A DNA stretch of 64,000 nt from Ciona savignyi (GCA_000149265.1 CH002558.1:147496-211495); one strand, 5' to 3'. Positions 1 through 14,319 are shown, counted from the stretch's first letter. Translations and numbers: made by a program. Notes: generated from the letters alone by a model not told the origin.

Positions 1-57
1 TAACTTACTAGTGAAAACATTTAGCAGTTTAACACTCTAGTGTTTTGCTCTCTTCAG

Positions 58-3000
58 GGCCAAAAATCAGTGCAAGTAACACTCGTGTGACATATGCTGT
101 GGGAGTAAGAATTTCCTCTTGCAAAAAAAATATTTTGAAAAAATTGTGGTTTTGACATCGCTCGATCTATACAAACCTTTGAACGGGTTTGTTGAAAGAG
201 CCATTTTTGGATCTACCTGTACCTGCAATGTTGATTTGTTAAAAGAAAATGACTATTTGACATTCATTTAACTAAGTTAATTTTGTATGATACTAAGTAT
301 GCTCTGCTATGTATATAATATTAGATTTATATGTGGGAATATGTAATAGTTTTAGATGTGGACCACTGAGTTTTACAGAATGTGGGTTTCATATGGCTTA
401 ATATAATCATATGCAGCTGCTCTGTAATTTCTGGGCAATTGCTTATAATGAAAAGTTCACTTAAAGCAATATTGTATTAGGTTATGTATAAAGCAATATT
501 AAGGTTATGTATAAATATTGGTATGCTTTAAGTACTTGGTGAGCAACATTGATATTATTTTTGTTGATTTGTCATTATATGCAGTGGCTTACAATTAATA
601 GTATTACATTGCAACATCGTGTTATACCACTAACTAATCCGACTACCAGTACTTGTCTTGTTAAACAACGCGGAAGTCTGTCTAATATAAGGAAGTGGAC
701 CAGCACATAATGATGCAATACACCACAGGAATCGAAATGAGAGACTAAACTAAACAAAATTTATTAACTTTAACAATGTGACAGGCATCTGGTAGTCAAT
801 TTTTTTACAAAAAAGTATACCGGTACCAATACTGTAATACTAAAATTATATCTAAATATGGTGATTTATGCTTATGTTTTTTTTAAACCATAATCATTTT
901 GAGCCCTGCTGTGCCTAACAATGATGTGGCCTTATTCAAATCTTGTAGTAAACAGGACATGTTTGTTTGGTTAGTAGTAACCAATTGGTAAGAAGTTAGA
1001 CAATCATTTATCTATGATAGCTGGGAAAAAACAAGATTCTTTTATTTTGCAGACCAAATGTTATTACTAATTNNNNNNNNNNNNNNNNNNNNNNNNNNNN
1101 NNNNNNNNNNNNNNNNNNNNNNNNNNNNNNNNNNNNNNNNNNNNNNNNNNNNNNNNNNNNNNNNNNNNNNNNAAGCTGTTGTTAAGCCAAAATATATATT
1201 TATAAGCTGCTAAATTACTTTGTCATTCTTAAACCGAAACAATTAAAATAACATTTTTGTAGTATGGAATTTGTATGTGTTATTAGAGCTAGACGTAATT
1301 ACAAAATTCGTAATTAAGGACTTCGAAATTGTGAAATTTAGGTAATTACTCATCTGTTTGTAATTTTTGACATGGAAATTTGAAAATAAAATCCAATTTC
1401 GAGCTTTGTTATCTGGGGTAAAGCAGATAGTTAGGACATATGATTTTGTTGCTGCATCAAAACATACAGGATAATTATGTTTTAACTGTGGTTTGGCTGT
1501 TCTGGTTAACCACAATTAAAATCCCTTCAGTAAAATTTCAGAAAATGACATTTTTTTAAATGTTTTTTTTTGCATATTGTAATTGGACATATTGCATTTG
1601 TATATATGCAGAAATCCAGTGTTTTGAATTAAACAAAGCTGAGAAAAGTAGGATATTCCATTTGCAAATCAGCTAGACTTAGGAAAAAAGTTATGTTTTA
1701 TAAGCTCCTAATTGTTCAGCAGAATGAAAATTCTATTAGCATCAACAACTGCTATAAAAAAACATGGTAGCCAGGTGTTATAGTGCTGCACAAACACAAA
1801 CGGTCAAATGTGGATACATGCAAAAAAGACTGAGCAATCTTTTAGTAAACTACATAGAATCAAGAGTTACTTTTGATTGACTAGGATTAATCAAAATGGC
1901 AGTAAATACTCCCCATCTTGGATTTGTGGAATTTCAGTGTTTTAAAGTTGTAAAACTTTATACTTTTTGTTTATCATTAAAATGTAACCAAACACAGATA
2001 ATTTTGGTTGTTTGTTTATATAATAAAGATGTTATAAATATTAGGTAATTGGGAATTTTCTAAATGAGCTTACATAATTATGTAATAAAAAGTTAATCTA
2101 ATATGGCCAACTTTATGTGGTACCGTATCCCATTGTAAGTAACTCTTTCGAAATTTGATATGTTACATAAATAGCTGTTAAGCAATCTTTTCTGTTAATT
2201 CTCATTGTTGCGTATTATTAACAACCAAACATTTAACACAGTACTTATTTAATTGACTTAGCAATAGTTACTTTCTACTATTTTTCTACTATAGGCTAAG
2301 CTACTAAGGTTATTTAACTAATGGTCAATTTTATTCGAAATATACATTTCTGGTATTAAAATGTAGTAAAAGCTGGTATGTAGTATCTAAAATGGAAATA
2401 CATCTGAATGTCGAAATTCAAAAATCGTATTGTTATTTTAGAACAATTGAATATTCTGCTTTTATACATCTCATTATCAACCTAATGTTTTATATTTTTA
2501 GGCAAATGAAACAAACCTTGTAAAGCCTAAGCTGGTGAAGAATTTTGACAAAAATTGTGTTGCATTAAGAGATGTAATTGTTATTTCAGATGAGGAGGAC
2601 AACAGAAATTTAAATGTGAGCTTTCCTTCTTTAAGATAGTATGTTACCATTGATTTCTATCTTAAAAATCTTGTTTTATTAGACTGGACAACTAGTAATT
2701 GATCTTTTGGACGACTCTCCAGAAGTGGAGATGATTGATATTTCAAATGTTGAAGTTTTTAAAAGTAAGAAGCAGATGTTGAAGCAGAACCACCATGCTC
2801 CGAAATCAGGGGGGCATTTGAAAAAGGAAAAGAGACCAAGTGTTCAAAACACACAAAAAAGCCAACAAAGTAAAATTCCAAAGTTCACTAAAAGTAATGT
2901 GGAACGAAACATATGGTCAGATTACTTGAATGGATGTATAAAGCCATCAAATATGAAATCGAATTCTAGCATTCTGCCTGTAAACCATTTAAGCCATAGT

Positions 3001-6000
3001 CCAAATCTTGCCACCCATTCAGCTAGAAACGAAAATAGAGAAGTTGACACCCAAAGTGAACAAACCCAACTTAATATTAAGAGAAAATCAGAACATGGTT
3101 TACCAGCTATGAAAAGAAAGAAATTGGAAGAAACTGCCGTGATATCTAGTAGTATTTCCTCTAAATCCAAAAACAATGTCAACACAATATCACCCAATGA
3201 AGAGAAACCGTTGCAAAGAATTTCAAATACACAAAGAAAAACTAGTTCTGATTCAAAAGTAAAATCCAACTCTTCGCCTCCAAACAATTTGCTTGAGATT
3301 TACGGAACATATTCTAAAGATCATGCATCTTTGGCATCACGTGATTCTTCAGGCATATCTGATGAAGATGAAAGTGATCTTCCAGCATTTCTAAACAACA
3401 CTCCTGCTCAAAGTAATTTGACATCAATGCTGATCGCTGAGAACAGAGAAGCTGATGATTATCACAAGGTATGAATTTGTGTGCCATAGTAAAATAACCA
3501 ATATATATATTCTAATTAAAGCAAAGTAGCGTTACTTTATTTCATTATCTAACATTTTGCGTTACAAATAGTTGTGAGGTTAATGTATTTATACCAAAAA
3601 AACTTTAAATTATGGAATTTTCATCTTGGGGCTGTTTTGAACAATGGCAAAATGATTTCTACATGGACAATTTTTCAACAATAACGCCGCTGCCATATTC
3701 ATTTTTAGGCTCTTTATAGACTTGTTACATATTTCTGTTTTCTAACTATAAAACTGGGTCCTAATCAGGGTACGAATTAATGGTTTTAAAACGATTCGCG
3801 AAATGCGTGGGTTAGGAGAAAATCGTTTTCGCGCATTGGCTATGTGAAATTGCCTTAGAATGCGGTTTCAGAAGCTCTTAAACTATTTTTTAAATGACCA
3901 GAAACATAATTCATTATGCAAACACTACTGTATTTAGTAGTAATGATAAATTGCAATAAACGTACTGTTAGTTAATGCGTGTAGGATAGAACGAATATCG
4001 ACGAAACGAAGCCTTCGAAGCGAGTAATGTTAAAACACCATATAACCTTATTATAAAGGGGTGTGTCGCATCTCCGCCAATCATAAATAAAGGAATCGAG
4101 GTATATTAACGCATAATGGCTATTGTTGCGCTGTGATAGAAATGCTTATTATACGTCAATAATGCAAAGAAACAGCAAGGTAAATAAATGTAATAGTAAT
4201 GTCATTGTTAAATGTTGTGTTGAAGGCAAACGATGTTATATTAACGTGTTGATGATTTATTATTAAAAGTGCGTGAAATCAGTAACGGTAATTTATATTT
4301 TCGCGATTTTGTAATGCACGAACTTATAGAGATTCGCGATCCCTTAATTCGAACCCTGCTAATGTACCTATCCCTTTATATGGCACAGCTTTACAAATAG
4401 GTTGCTTTATCCATGCATAGCTCACCTCAAGGGGTTACTATTATTAAATCTCTATATAAATTCGATTAAAAATGAGTCAAAAACTTATGCTTATGTTGAA
4501 GAAAATAATTGTAATTTAAAAGTAATTAAAACTGCTAGATTTTCAAGTAAACACAGACATTTTTATCCCACATTTCTCAATTTAATCAAAATTTACGATT
4601 TGTTTAGTGTCTATAAAAAAAAACTTAATTCATGTTTTGTGGTCTTTAAAATTTTGTTGTATTTGTGTTTAAAATTTAAGATCACGTAGTATTTTTTTGC
4701 CATTGTTGGAGTGTAATCTGTTTGTTTTGTGGCTGGCAATTAAAGTTTCCAGAAATCCTGGTGATATTAAAAACCTCTTAGTTTTATTGGCAGAACCAAT
4801 AAAAATATTTAGATCGATGCACTTGACCGTAGTTTAGTGTGTAAGACGGCGGTTTGTTAATAATACAATAGTACCAGTACTGGTTTTGATTGTGGCAAAA
4901 AAGCAGGTATCAATACTTCATCCTTAAAACTTGGCACACCTGCTTTTAAAGGACACAATTTATTTTTAGAAAAAGGTATCTAAAGTGTGCCTTATAGTTT
5001 GTAAAATATGGTAATTAAATAGCTCTTACTCTGCCATGGCATACATATCTCCCGAAGAAAATATATAAAATTTGCCAAGTGGCGTAGCTCATTTTAAAGG
5101 GTAGGCCTACTAAAAGTATAATATTGATGCTAAAAAATAACAAAATACATTCGTCATTTAGGTATTCTTGATTTCTTTAAAAATATTTACCCAAACTGTA
5201 TTACTGCACATCTAATTTATATTATTTTAAATTTCTTATGGGTTTAACTTGAATTATTTTCTTCTCCTTACAATACGACGTTGAATCTTTAGCAGTATGC
5301 TCAACGAAATCTAAATTAAAAAAATTAACTGTATGTTAAGATTTTTTGGAAATGTTTAGTTTAATTGCCTTTTTGACAGGAAAATGGAACATGTTATGTG
5401 AGCGAATTAAAAGATGACAAAGATATAATATCATTCAGTCCATGTACGGACTTAGACAGCCTTAATTCATCTCAAAATTCAAGTCAGACCCTGACTACAA
5501 GTACTGCTATGGAGGTGAGAATGCCAAATACAAGCAGAGTCTTTTTGGGTTATATACCAAAAATCCAATACGACACATTTAACTTATTCGTATAAATATT
5601 CGGTCCTGATTTACCACCATATTCATATTTTTAAATTGTGATGTATATAGAGATGGGCAAAGAGACTTTCATTTTCTAGAGATAAGAATCTCCACAGATA
5701 CGAATTCAAATTCGCCATTAGGAAATGGAATAATTACAACCCAAATTAACGCAAATAATATAGACTTAAGAAAAACATCATAGTTTGTTGTCGCAATAGT
5801 TAATAGCTTGGTGGGTTAGTGTGTCGCCTTTTAGTCAAGTGGTTGCAGGTTCCAAACTGGTCACTAGTCGATTGCGTTGTTGTTACCAAAATTAAAGGAT
5901 CGTCTTAATCATAGAACCATTAGTCAAAATTAGTATGTGGTACCAAAGCGTAACACACCACAACTTTAGAATTGTCTGTTGCATGGAAACGTTTTTATAT

Positions 6001-9000
6001 ATTTTTTTGAACAGATGTTTCGTGAATTCCAAACCAAGACTATTCCTTTAACACCACGTCATATAAGAAAGTGTGAAACTGAAGATTTCGAAACTATTGG
6101 CTCACCTGTTAAGGTAATAAAATTACAGAAAAATATTTATTGTTTAACTTTCCATTTTTAAACATTGCTTGTTACAGATTGAGCAGAGTGTACATATGAA
6201 AAAAAGTAAGCTGAAATTCTCACTGAACAGGCTTGTTAAAGATAAGAAGGAAAGGTAAGTGAAAATTAAAAAAAAACATATTAAAGAGAAGAAAGCTTAA
6301 ATATTCACAAACTTATAACAGTATTATATAATTGTATCTGGTGATGGTGATGATTAAAGTAAATAATTAAACATTTTTTTCTCAAATGTTAGTTCTGACA
6401 TTCTTTCTCCTTTCAATATGGAATCTATTTTTGCACCAAACATAAATCTACAAAACAGCTCTGCATATTTTGGATGTTATTTAACGAGCATAGTTGTGTG
6501 TTAGCCGCTAACTAATAAGCAATCATGCATTTGAAAAGAAACTGCAAATCTTTGTACCTAACATGCCCATTAGTCAATAAATAAGCTTTATTCTGTCAGC
6601 TTTCAATCAAATTCCTTTGGCTATAAAAGCAATGTTTCTAAGAACAACTTATTAATCCTGCAGTTTATCAGGACATGCCATTCAGCATGACCTGTTACAC
6701 TGCTTCCTTTTAGTAATACAAATGCTTTATAATGTCGAACATGATTTAAAAAATTTCTTCCATTGTCTGCTATTAGTGTATCTACTTGTTAACATGTATT
6801 CGGGTCATCATTTCCGATGATGTCTTTATGGCTCAGTATAAGATACCGGAAATGGTGCTGTTGCGCCAATGAAAGCTGTGGCATCATCAAGTGTCAAATG
6901 ATCAGCCACCTGCCGGGAATTTAATAGGGATATGTGTACCCAGATCTTAATGTACCATTTCTTGTGGTTTAATGGGTTGTGTAGGCAGGAAGAGTACTGA
7001 GGGTAATAAATCTGTTTTCCAACCATGATCTTAAAAAAATAAGCCAGCATCACACATCACATTATACCCAATCTGTGTTGTAGACTTGATGAATTTATTT
7101 TGGTGATTTAGGGGATGTACTAGTTTTAACATTAATAAAGTGGTGAAGCGGGAAAGAATTAAGTAATATCTACAGTGCCATTTTTCGACTGACTAGAAAG
7201 GCAACAGTGATATAAAGACAAAAGCAGTTGTTGAACCACACCCAGTACCTGTACCTGTACAGTTCGTTAATATGTAGCACTAACTTAAATACCAAGTTGA
7301 AATTGTTTGTGCTAGATTTCCGATAACTGGTTTTCTCTTCAAGCTGAAAACTTATACTTCCTCTTGATGTTTTCAGTGAGAAGTTAAAGCAGACCGAAGA
7401 TGAGTTGCTCAAATACGTGAAGTCCGGAGGAATCTCCCGCCTCATTGAAAGCAGTGATGAGGAACAAGAAGAAACCGAATCTCAGGAGGTCCCAGAGGAG
7501 TTTAAAATTCTAAAACAGTGAGTAACACCCACATATTAACCACCATTACTCTTAAAAACCATATTGCCAGAACACCATATTAGTCTGCAAGCAGAATCTT
7601 TCAAGTCCCCGATTACTTAAATAAATATTTTATACTTTGTAAACTTTGTTAGTTTCTCTAAGCAGAAACTATTGGATCACTAAGTTATTATTTAAAAATA
7701 ATATCCACGTTCTGTAGTAAAATAGTATACCCTTAAAAACTAACAACCCAGAACTTATACAAATTTACTGTGACTATCCTGCAGTTTACAAACAGTTTTA
7801 ATTGTCAAAGGCATTGTTTTAACATTTTTTATAATTAATACCAAAATTTTTTATATCTGTCATACTGTAGTGTTGTGGGGACGGTTTCACAATTCCATTT
7901 TTATACAGAGCGTTACAATAAAAATACCAAGTTCAATGTTTACCGACGGGTGGTTAATGATTAATTGAAGAGAGATGGTAGTTAACTATTATTTAAAAGG
8001 GAATGCTGGTTAACGATTGATTGAAAAAAGTGAATTTGTAGCTTTCGATATATTTAAGAAATTAAAAAAAAGACAGTTTATACTGAATTTCATTAAAAGA
8101 ATTTTTTGTTATCGTAATTGTTTTAGGATGACATCTTCCTCTGAGAACTGCAAAAGTTTGCCTCACACACATAATCCAGCAAAAATATTCTCAAGGAAAC
8201 TCCTTTTCTGTTACTTTTGTCCTCACAACTTGCTTTATACCAACATGGCAAGTGAACCTCCAAATGCCTTATCTCAGTAAGTTTGCTACTCATAATGTGT
8301 TTCTGATAAACGATGAAAGGTTTCTTGCAATCACAATGTTGCAACCACTTCATATGTTGCTGTGCAGACATTTTTTCTCACACCTACTACCTTTTCATTA
8401 AAATGATAACTTTTTCTAGTGTTGACATTCTTGACAAATATTCTTTCTCCAAAAATGTAAAGATAAAGTTGGATGAAAATATAGTATATATTGTGTGTGA
8501 TATATTTATCTTTACAGGATGAAAGATGTTGGAAGCCAATTACAATTCTTAAGATCTGGATATGTTCGCCAAATGCCTGTGTCACAGTCAACTCGGGCTG
8601 GTCTAATTCACTGGCTGCTGAGGGTAAATTTGTAAAAAAATATTTTATTTGTTTGTTTCTAAGAATAATGCAAGGAGGTAGATGACAGTTTAACCCTAAG
8701 ACCACGTCGGTTACAAATATGTAACCGAGAAGTGTCCCTGAAAAAAAATGCACAATTCAGTCGTTTCTTGGGGGATTTTCCTAGTTTTTATATCTCCGGA
8801 AAGTATTTGAAAAGATCTATCAAAATAACGCATAAAAACATAACTTTTACATTTAATTTTTTTGAGTAATATTGCTCCAAACATTTTTTTTCACATTTTT
8901 TGTATCTATTTGAACTTTTAGGTATAACATCGCATTTTTGGGTTTTGGGGAGTTAAAATTGTTACACCAGTTGCTGTGAGAATAAAACTAGCAGTAACCA

Positions 9001-12000
9001 TCTTTGTTTTGGCTTTTTCCAGTCATTTTCGATCTTTCAACGATATATGTATACATATATGTATATAATGTTTGCTAATTACTATTGATATTTATTCAGT
9101 TTTTTCGCCTTTATTTGCTTTGTTATTCAATTATTATTCGATATTTAGAAGAAATATGGCAACCTTGTTATTAGAATGACTCTGTTTTCAGGTAATAGCA
9201 TGTCATGCAGACCACCAACTTGTCCAGATAGCTAAAGAAGTTCTTTCCAATCTTCTTTTATCTTATGAAGCTACCGGTCTTGAGCATTTTTATGAAGTGT
9301 TCTGCAATTTTGGCATCGAACCAAACATTTTATCATGTGAAAAGCGGTAATAGTTTTTTAATTTTGGTGTTTTTATTAAAACATATTTTATGAGTAATGT
9401 CATGCCCGATTCAACATAGTTGTAGTTAAAAAACCAAGATGTAGCCTATTCATGCATATATAATACCAAACAATAATATAATATATAAGCTGATGTTTAA
9501 TGTACATGATGGTTAAATAAGTGGTTGTTTAAAAAATTTTAGATATAAAATTAATGTTTACGCTTATTCTGTTTTAATTAAATGTTTTAATATAATTCTT
9601 TTAGTGTGTAGTTTATTTAATATAAATTACTGTACAATATTTTAATTTAAATTAGTGTAAAGTATATAAAATATTAATTAGTGTGTAATTCAACAGATTT
9701 CGGGAAACTCACTGTAAAAGATGTAAACTGTCGAAACCAAAAGTATGTTCACTACACCACCATTTATCCATTGTGCTCAAGGTTAGTAGCTTTGTATACC
9801 GATAATATCGCTTATATTAGATTGCTTAGGGGTCTAATTTTTCCGGTGTTGTGAAACAGACTTGATGCTCTGTGTATATAATGTCTTTAAATCGCATGTG
9901 TTGCATGCACCTTTTACTTTATATGCAACATGTTCTAGATTTGAACCCAACTTTAGGTTAATAACTACATTTTCATCATAGTAGGACGTACTAACTTAAT
10001 ACAAGCTTAAACCACACAAAAATGACTGCCTTATACATAATCAGTTTAGCTGACAGAGCTATTGCACAGTTTTATGTACAGCTATATAGCTTGGTGGTTT
10101 GTTTGTCGTTTCTCAAACAAAATGCTGTGGAATTAAAACTGGCAGTTGGACCAGGTCATCTGACAGTTACCATGTGATAACACCTTTTATGTATTTGTGG
10201 GGTGATCTAACGATTGCATTTCATAAAATTCAAGTCATATGAAAATGTTTGTTTATACTGTTTCATTTCCCTTGCAGTTGTTTTCGTGGTGCTTACAAAA
10301 TACAAGGAAATGTACCACCGACCAAGAACTCAGCAGATATGTAACAATGTTCTGCATGATGCTATCCATACACAGCAAACAAAATGAATTGAAGCAAGCT
10401 TTGCAGCAAGCGATATCAAATACCATAGATGCACTACAAAACTGGCAGGAAATGGTATAATTCATTTTTTATTGTGAAAACATGTTACTTAACAAAAAAT
10501 TGTTTTCAGAGGTTAAGCATAACCAGAGATATATTGAAACATATTGATGACTACCACACTTTGGAGAGCATAGCATCTGACATACCAATGAACACTGTGC
10601 GTGGAGTGCAACTCCGTCGAAGTTTGGCGCAATCGGCCTTACATAGGTGTCTTGATCAGTCGAAAGTCAATGATATTGTGCCTTCTGGCATAGATAACGG
10701 TGATTTACAGGTATGATAACTTTATCATTATTATCCTCATATGGTGACTAATGATAGAATGGAAACAACTGCTCACAGCAAAAGTCTTTATATTTTTGCT
10801 TATAATGTAAGTGCCTTTTAAAATTTGTTTAAAATTTTTTATTTTGGCAAGCTATGAAATTAATTTAGGAATGTTTATTCAGGGTCCTTGTATAGTAAGT
10901 ATTTGACCCAAATTATAGTATTTTCAGCTAAAAACCTTTTACCTGTTCATTCATATCTTGCGTTTTGATTAACACAAAATATTTTCAGCCTGTAGCCACT
11001 CTCTGCAAAAAGCTAAGTGCACCTAATGTGCATTCACATTTATCCTCATTCAACAAACACGTTTCCGACTTTCGGGTTTTGCACGTGCTTTGGTCGTGTG
11101 TGCTGCTTGTCCAAATTTCCATTGGTCTTGACAGAGTCCCCAAACAGCAAAAGGTAAACAGTATATCGTTTGTATTTATATTTTCACAAACATGAATCCT
11201 AAATGTTCTGAGGTTTACATGTATCGTGTCGATTGTTTTCTTCCAACCACCAGGACTATCCCGTTTTCACAGACCACGAATAACAAGTTTAGTATGGCCA
11301 AGCACACATTAGTTGCAGCTTGTAAAAAACAATAACATTTAATGCACAAACTAATATATAAATGTTGTCCATTCTTGATTGGTGCTTAATATGTGTTTGT
11401 CATGACGGTATTATTTAGTTAAACTAATATCTTTCAAAGAGTTATCTACCTAACAGAACAAGATGTAATTTTTTTATTTACTACCAAAACAGTTGTTTAT
11501 TAGTTTATTTTATTTAAATGTTCTATAGTTCATTTCATTGGCCTAAATAATCTGCATTCCAGGCATCGTTAGATGAAATATCGGAAAGTCTGTCCATGTT
11601 AAACCTTGCCATGAGGGATGGTGGGAGTTTATATTGTTCAGAAGTCAAACACTTCATTCGACTGACCACCGCAAGAATTGATTTCCAGCTTCAAGAAATG
11701 CCCAAACAACTGAGTGTAAGTTTTTGTGACAAAACAAATAGCATCAGAATACCACCTGTGGACATGAATATTTTGATGTTTTCTAATAGTTGTTGATCTT
11801 TTCTTTCTCTTCTTAATGAGATAAATACTAGTTCTATACAGATATTTTATTTACTAACCCAACAAACCATTGATCATTTGTACAATATCATTTTATTAGT
11901 CCTTTACTTATAATGGTGCAGCCTGGTAATGATACGCCCTTAAGTTGTATTGACTGATTGGCATGTTATAAGGGATGGTGAATTGAATAACTATTACAAT

Positions 12001-12619
12001 CAGCCTATAGTGTGCAACTATGTCGCTTTTTAACGCGCTTTAAATAGTTTAATGGAGGTTTGTCCAATTAAAACGATATCATTATATTCGGCAACCTTAT
12101 CCCCGGCAATGTACTCTATCAATAAATAGTTTCAGTTAAGCACTACCCAAAGGAAGTGATAATCTGATAAAATTCTAATAGTACCAGGTGTTTAAGACGG
12201 CTCGTCTGCCAACTCATTTACCAAAAAAACTACTCTACTTCTTAAGTATTTTCTAAATAGATATTCATGTGGAACATTTAACCCACTAATTGACTGGATT
12301 CAGGCGATATCTGCTAAGTGCTTAACCCAAGACAACCAACTAAGCCCGTGGTTGTTTTCAGACCCAAACAAATATGCTCAAAGCAATCACTATTTGTTGA
12401 TTCACTATTTGTAATAAAATGACATCACATTTAACATTCCAGTACCAGGGAGGTATATTCAAGTATCTGCGTGCGTCCCGGGTGAGCGAAGAGGTTGTGG
12501 TCGGGGAGGACAGCGTTGACACCGACTCTCCGGACGAAATGATTGACAGCCCACCTGTACAAACCGACGTTTCAATCGAGAACGCTTCAAATTTTACAAT
12601 TTCAAAACTAACTTGTTGA
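58..12619 (+). CDS. Nuclear protein resembling SLF2/FAM178 (SMC5/6 localisation factor), 5' incomplete
   Basis: Exons read: 58-104 (weak), 2502-2615, 2683-3468, 5380-5514, 6015-6113, 6178-6254, 7377-7517, 8127-8276, 8518-8623, 9192-9346, 9697-9781, 10278-10454, 10510-10710, 10989-11153, 11563-11715, 12443-12619 (TGA). All phases agree; from 2502 they encode 906 aa. The N-terminal half is low-complexity and Ser/Lys-rich, with VIVISDEED and LVIDLLDD followed by an acidic stretch (SUMO-interacting type motifs) and a bipartite basic signal near 3085-3125 (KRK...MKRKK). The C-terminal half is helical; its segments EVFCNFGIEP and QLQFLRSGYV recall the FAM178 domain of SLF2, which in vertebrates recruits SMC5/6 to DNA. 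That identity is from memory of the family. CxxC/CxxH groups (CYFC; CKRC..CSLH) at 8205 and 9720 might bind metal. No Met start is visible, so the gene begins upstream or in a missed exon. No clear AATAAA follows the stop. Confidence 0.62.
105..2501. other. First visible intron of the SLF2-like gene, with assembly gap
   Basis: AT-rich intronic DNA between the weak exon at 58-104 and the first secure exon at 2502. No open exon with splice sites was found on either strand. It holds a 100-base N run (1073-1172) and, near 1285-1390, a fragment with the TAGAGCTAGACGTAATTAC type end seen on the transposon at 28736-29285. Confidence 0.45.
1073..1172. other. Assembly gap (100 N)
   Basis: Run of exactly 100 N, the conventional length for a gap of unknown size. 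Sequence on both sides is intronic, so an exon could be hidden here. Confidence 0.98.
3766..4358. mobile_element. hAT-like non-autonomous DNA transposon in an SLF2-like intron
   Basis: Begins CAGGGTACGAATTAATGG and ends with the inverted match CCTTAATTCGAACCCTG, giving about 15-bp terminal inverted repeats with one or two mismatches. CTAAT is present directly outside both ends, consistent with a 5-bp target duplication. It is about 593 bp with no transposase frame. Unlike its AT-rich surroundings it has many CpG-containing words such as TTCGCG. Confidence 0.6.
5800..5905 (+). repeat. Degraded tRNA-headed SINE fragment
   Basis: Matches the head of the SINE best preserved at 48406: gtgtcgccttttagtcaag, then a B-box-like gcaggttccaaactggtcac and a decayed tctagtcg block. 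The 3' half is unrecognisable. It lies in the intron before the exon at 6015. Confidence 0.55.
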
Positions 12620-14319
12620 CCGAGCGTTCCTTTAAATTAAGAAGCAGCAGTGTTTTAATTATTTAGGTATCTGTTTTCTACTTTCTTAGACGTTTTTGAT
12701 TTCTTTATTTCTGCTGCCTAAAGTACAATACAGTTAATATTAGGTTTATTTATAATTCATGTTATTTAAAACCGGACCTTTCCGGAATTATTTAAAAAAT
12801 TTGGAAAGCATCTACAAGAAGCCTTGATAAAGGTGCTTCTTACTTTTTAATCAGATTTTCTTAGCGTAACACTGTTCTTGTACTTAATTTCGGGGATGAT
12901 TTCTTTATGTCTTGCAGTTTATTTATTTTCTAATTTCGACCTTTTTTCATTTTAATTTCACCGAAGTTGTATTTTCTTGCAAAAATACCGATTCGTAAAA
13001 AAGACTACGTTGTGAAGTTTTAGGTATTATAGCCCAATTGAACTGTTACAGAGAAATATTTCTCAGAAAGGTCATTGTTAAAAAGAGTAAGCAACAAAAT
13101 TAAAGAAGTCCAGCTGAATAGATCGAGCGGCAAGAGTGTCGATGCTTCGGTGCCAGAACTCGAAAGTTTGTGGATTCGAAACCAGTCTCTGGGCTGTCCT
13201 TCTACAAGGCACAAAGCGGACATCTCTGGTTTACTGAGTTCCACTAAAACTGAAGAAACTTGGGCGCATCTACAACACACTTCAATCGCTTCCATAACTG
13301 AACGGTACTAGATAATCTGACGACTGTCCGTGAGAAAACGCCAACTTCCGCATTCCCAAAAGTAATCTGACTTTCTCCCATCCACGTGGTAAAAACATGA
13401 ACTATCGGTACGGCTTTTTGTAGGTGGAAAGATAGTTTTTAAAAATGGATATCGTTGACGTGTTTTTTACATGCTAAGCGTTCAGGTTTTTCAAAATACA
13501 CGCAATAGTGTGTTTTACGTGTTTGTAGTTTATCTAACATGCGTATTTATAATATAACTCAATTGGTATCAACATGTGTTATACAAAACAACTAGACAAT
13601 GGCATAAAACCTCACAGCATTGTGGAAAATCACTCCATCAACTAATCCAGGCTTTGTCCCAACAAGCGTCGTAAATACCAGTAACTTAAGACTCGTCGCC
13701 TCATTCCCACTGTGTACAAACAATAACCACGACAACAAACAATAAATGGTAATCCAATTAAACGTATTGATGCTGATACCAAATGCCCGGTTTTATCATG
13801 CTAATTAGTTAAAACTCTGATGGTAAGAATCATGATGCTGTTTTCGAAAATGAGAGCAGGCCTATATGTGTTCATGGTCAATTAAATATTGAAGGTTTTT
13901 AGACGTATACTATGTTCGGTAACTTGCCTGTGTTATTGGGTAATTTAAAGAAACACGTCTGCTATCATAAACAAGAAAGAACTGCATTATTTAACACTAA
14001 TACCTAAATACGTGATGTATGCGAGCCATTCAATTAATATTACAAGCCTCAGTGTACCAACTCCGAAAATCTAACTGATTAGTTAAGTGCATCCTAAATA
14101 TTTGTGCTGGTGCGAAATGGGGTTACTTACTTTCTGGCGTGTTGCGTGGTTAAGTGGCGAGGTAGAAACGGAATGGCACGACACTTGTGAAGCTAGAATT
14201 CGTTTTTGTTATACGCCAAAGGGAGTGAGTCACGCGACTGGAGAATCCCTCTGGAAAGAGTCAATTGCTCTGTTTCATAGTACAGCAGATGTAGCACCTA
14301 TTTTGTTGATAATAATATC
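12620..14319. other. Intergenic DNA between SLF2-like and Neuralized genes
   Basis: Contains the 3' untranslated part of the SLF2-like gene and an old SINE at 13106-13372. The open frames here are short, lack splice context, and one is the SINE itself. Nothing else recognisable. Confidence 0.5.
13106..13372 (+). repeat. Old, diverged copy of the tRNA-headed SINE
   Basis: The order of blocks follows the intact copy at 48406 (head, gattcgaaaccagtctctgg, tccttctacaaggcac, actgaagaaac, caacacacttcaatcgct, gataatctgacgactgtccg, then a cattcccaaaag tail), but with many substitutions. This explains an apparent 78-residue reading frame here, which is not a gene. Confidence 0.55.

Noticed and set aside
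5640..5700. TATAGAGATGGGCAAAG as a hAT-like end
   Set aside because: Only one end is visible, so no element can be bounded.
8690..8740. Possible piggyBac end (TTTAACCCTAAGACC with a CGGTTAC...GTAACCG hairpin)
   Set aside because: No matching inverted end with TTAA could be found within the next few hundred bases.
13075..13311. 78-codon plus-strand frame
   Set aside because: It lies within a diverged SINE copy.
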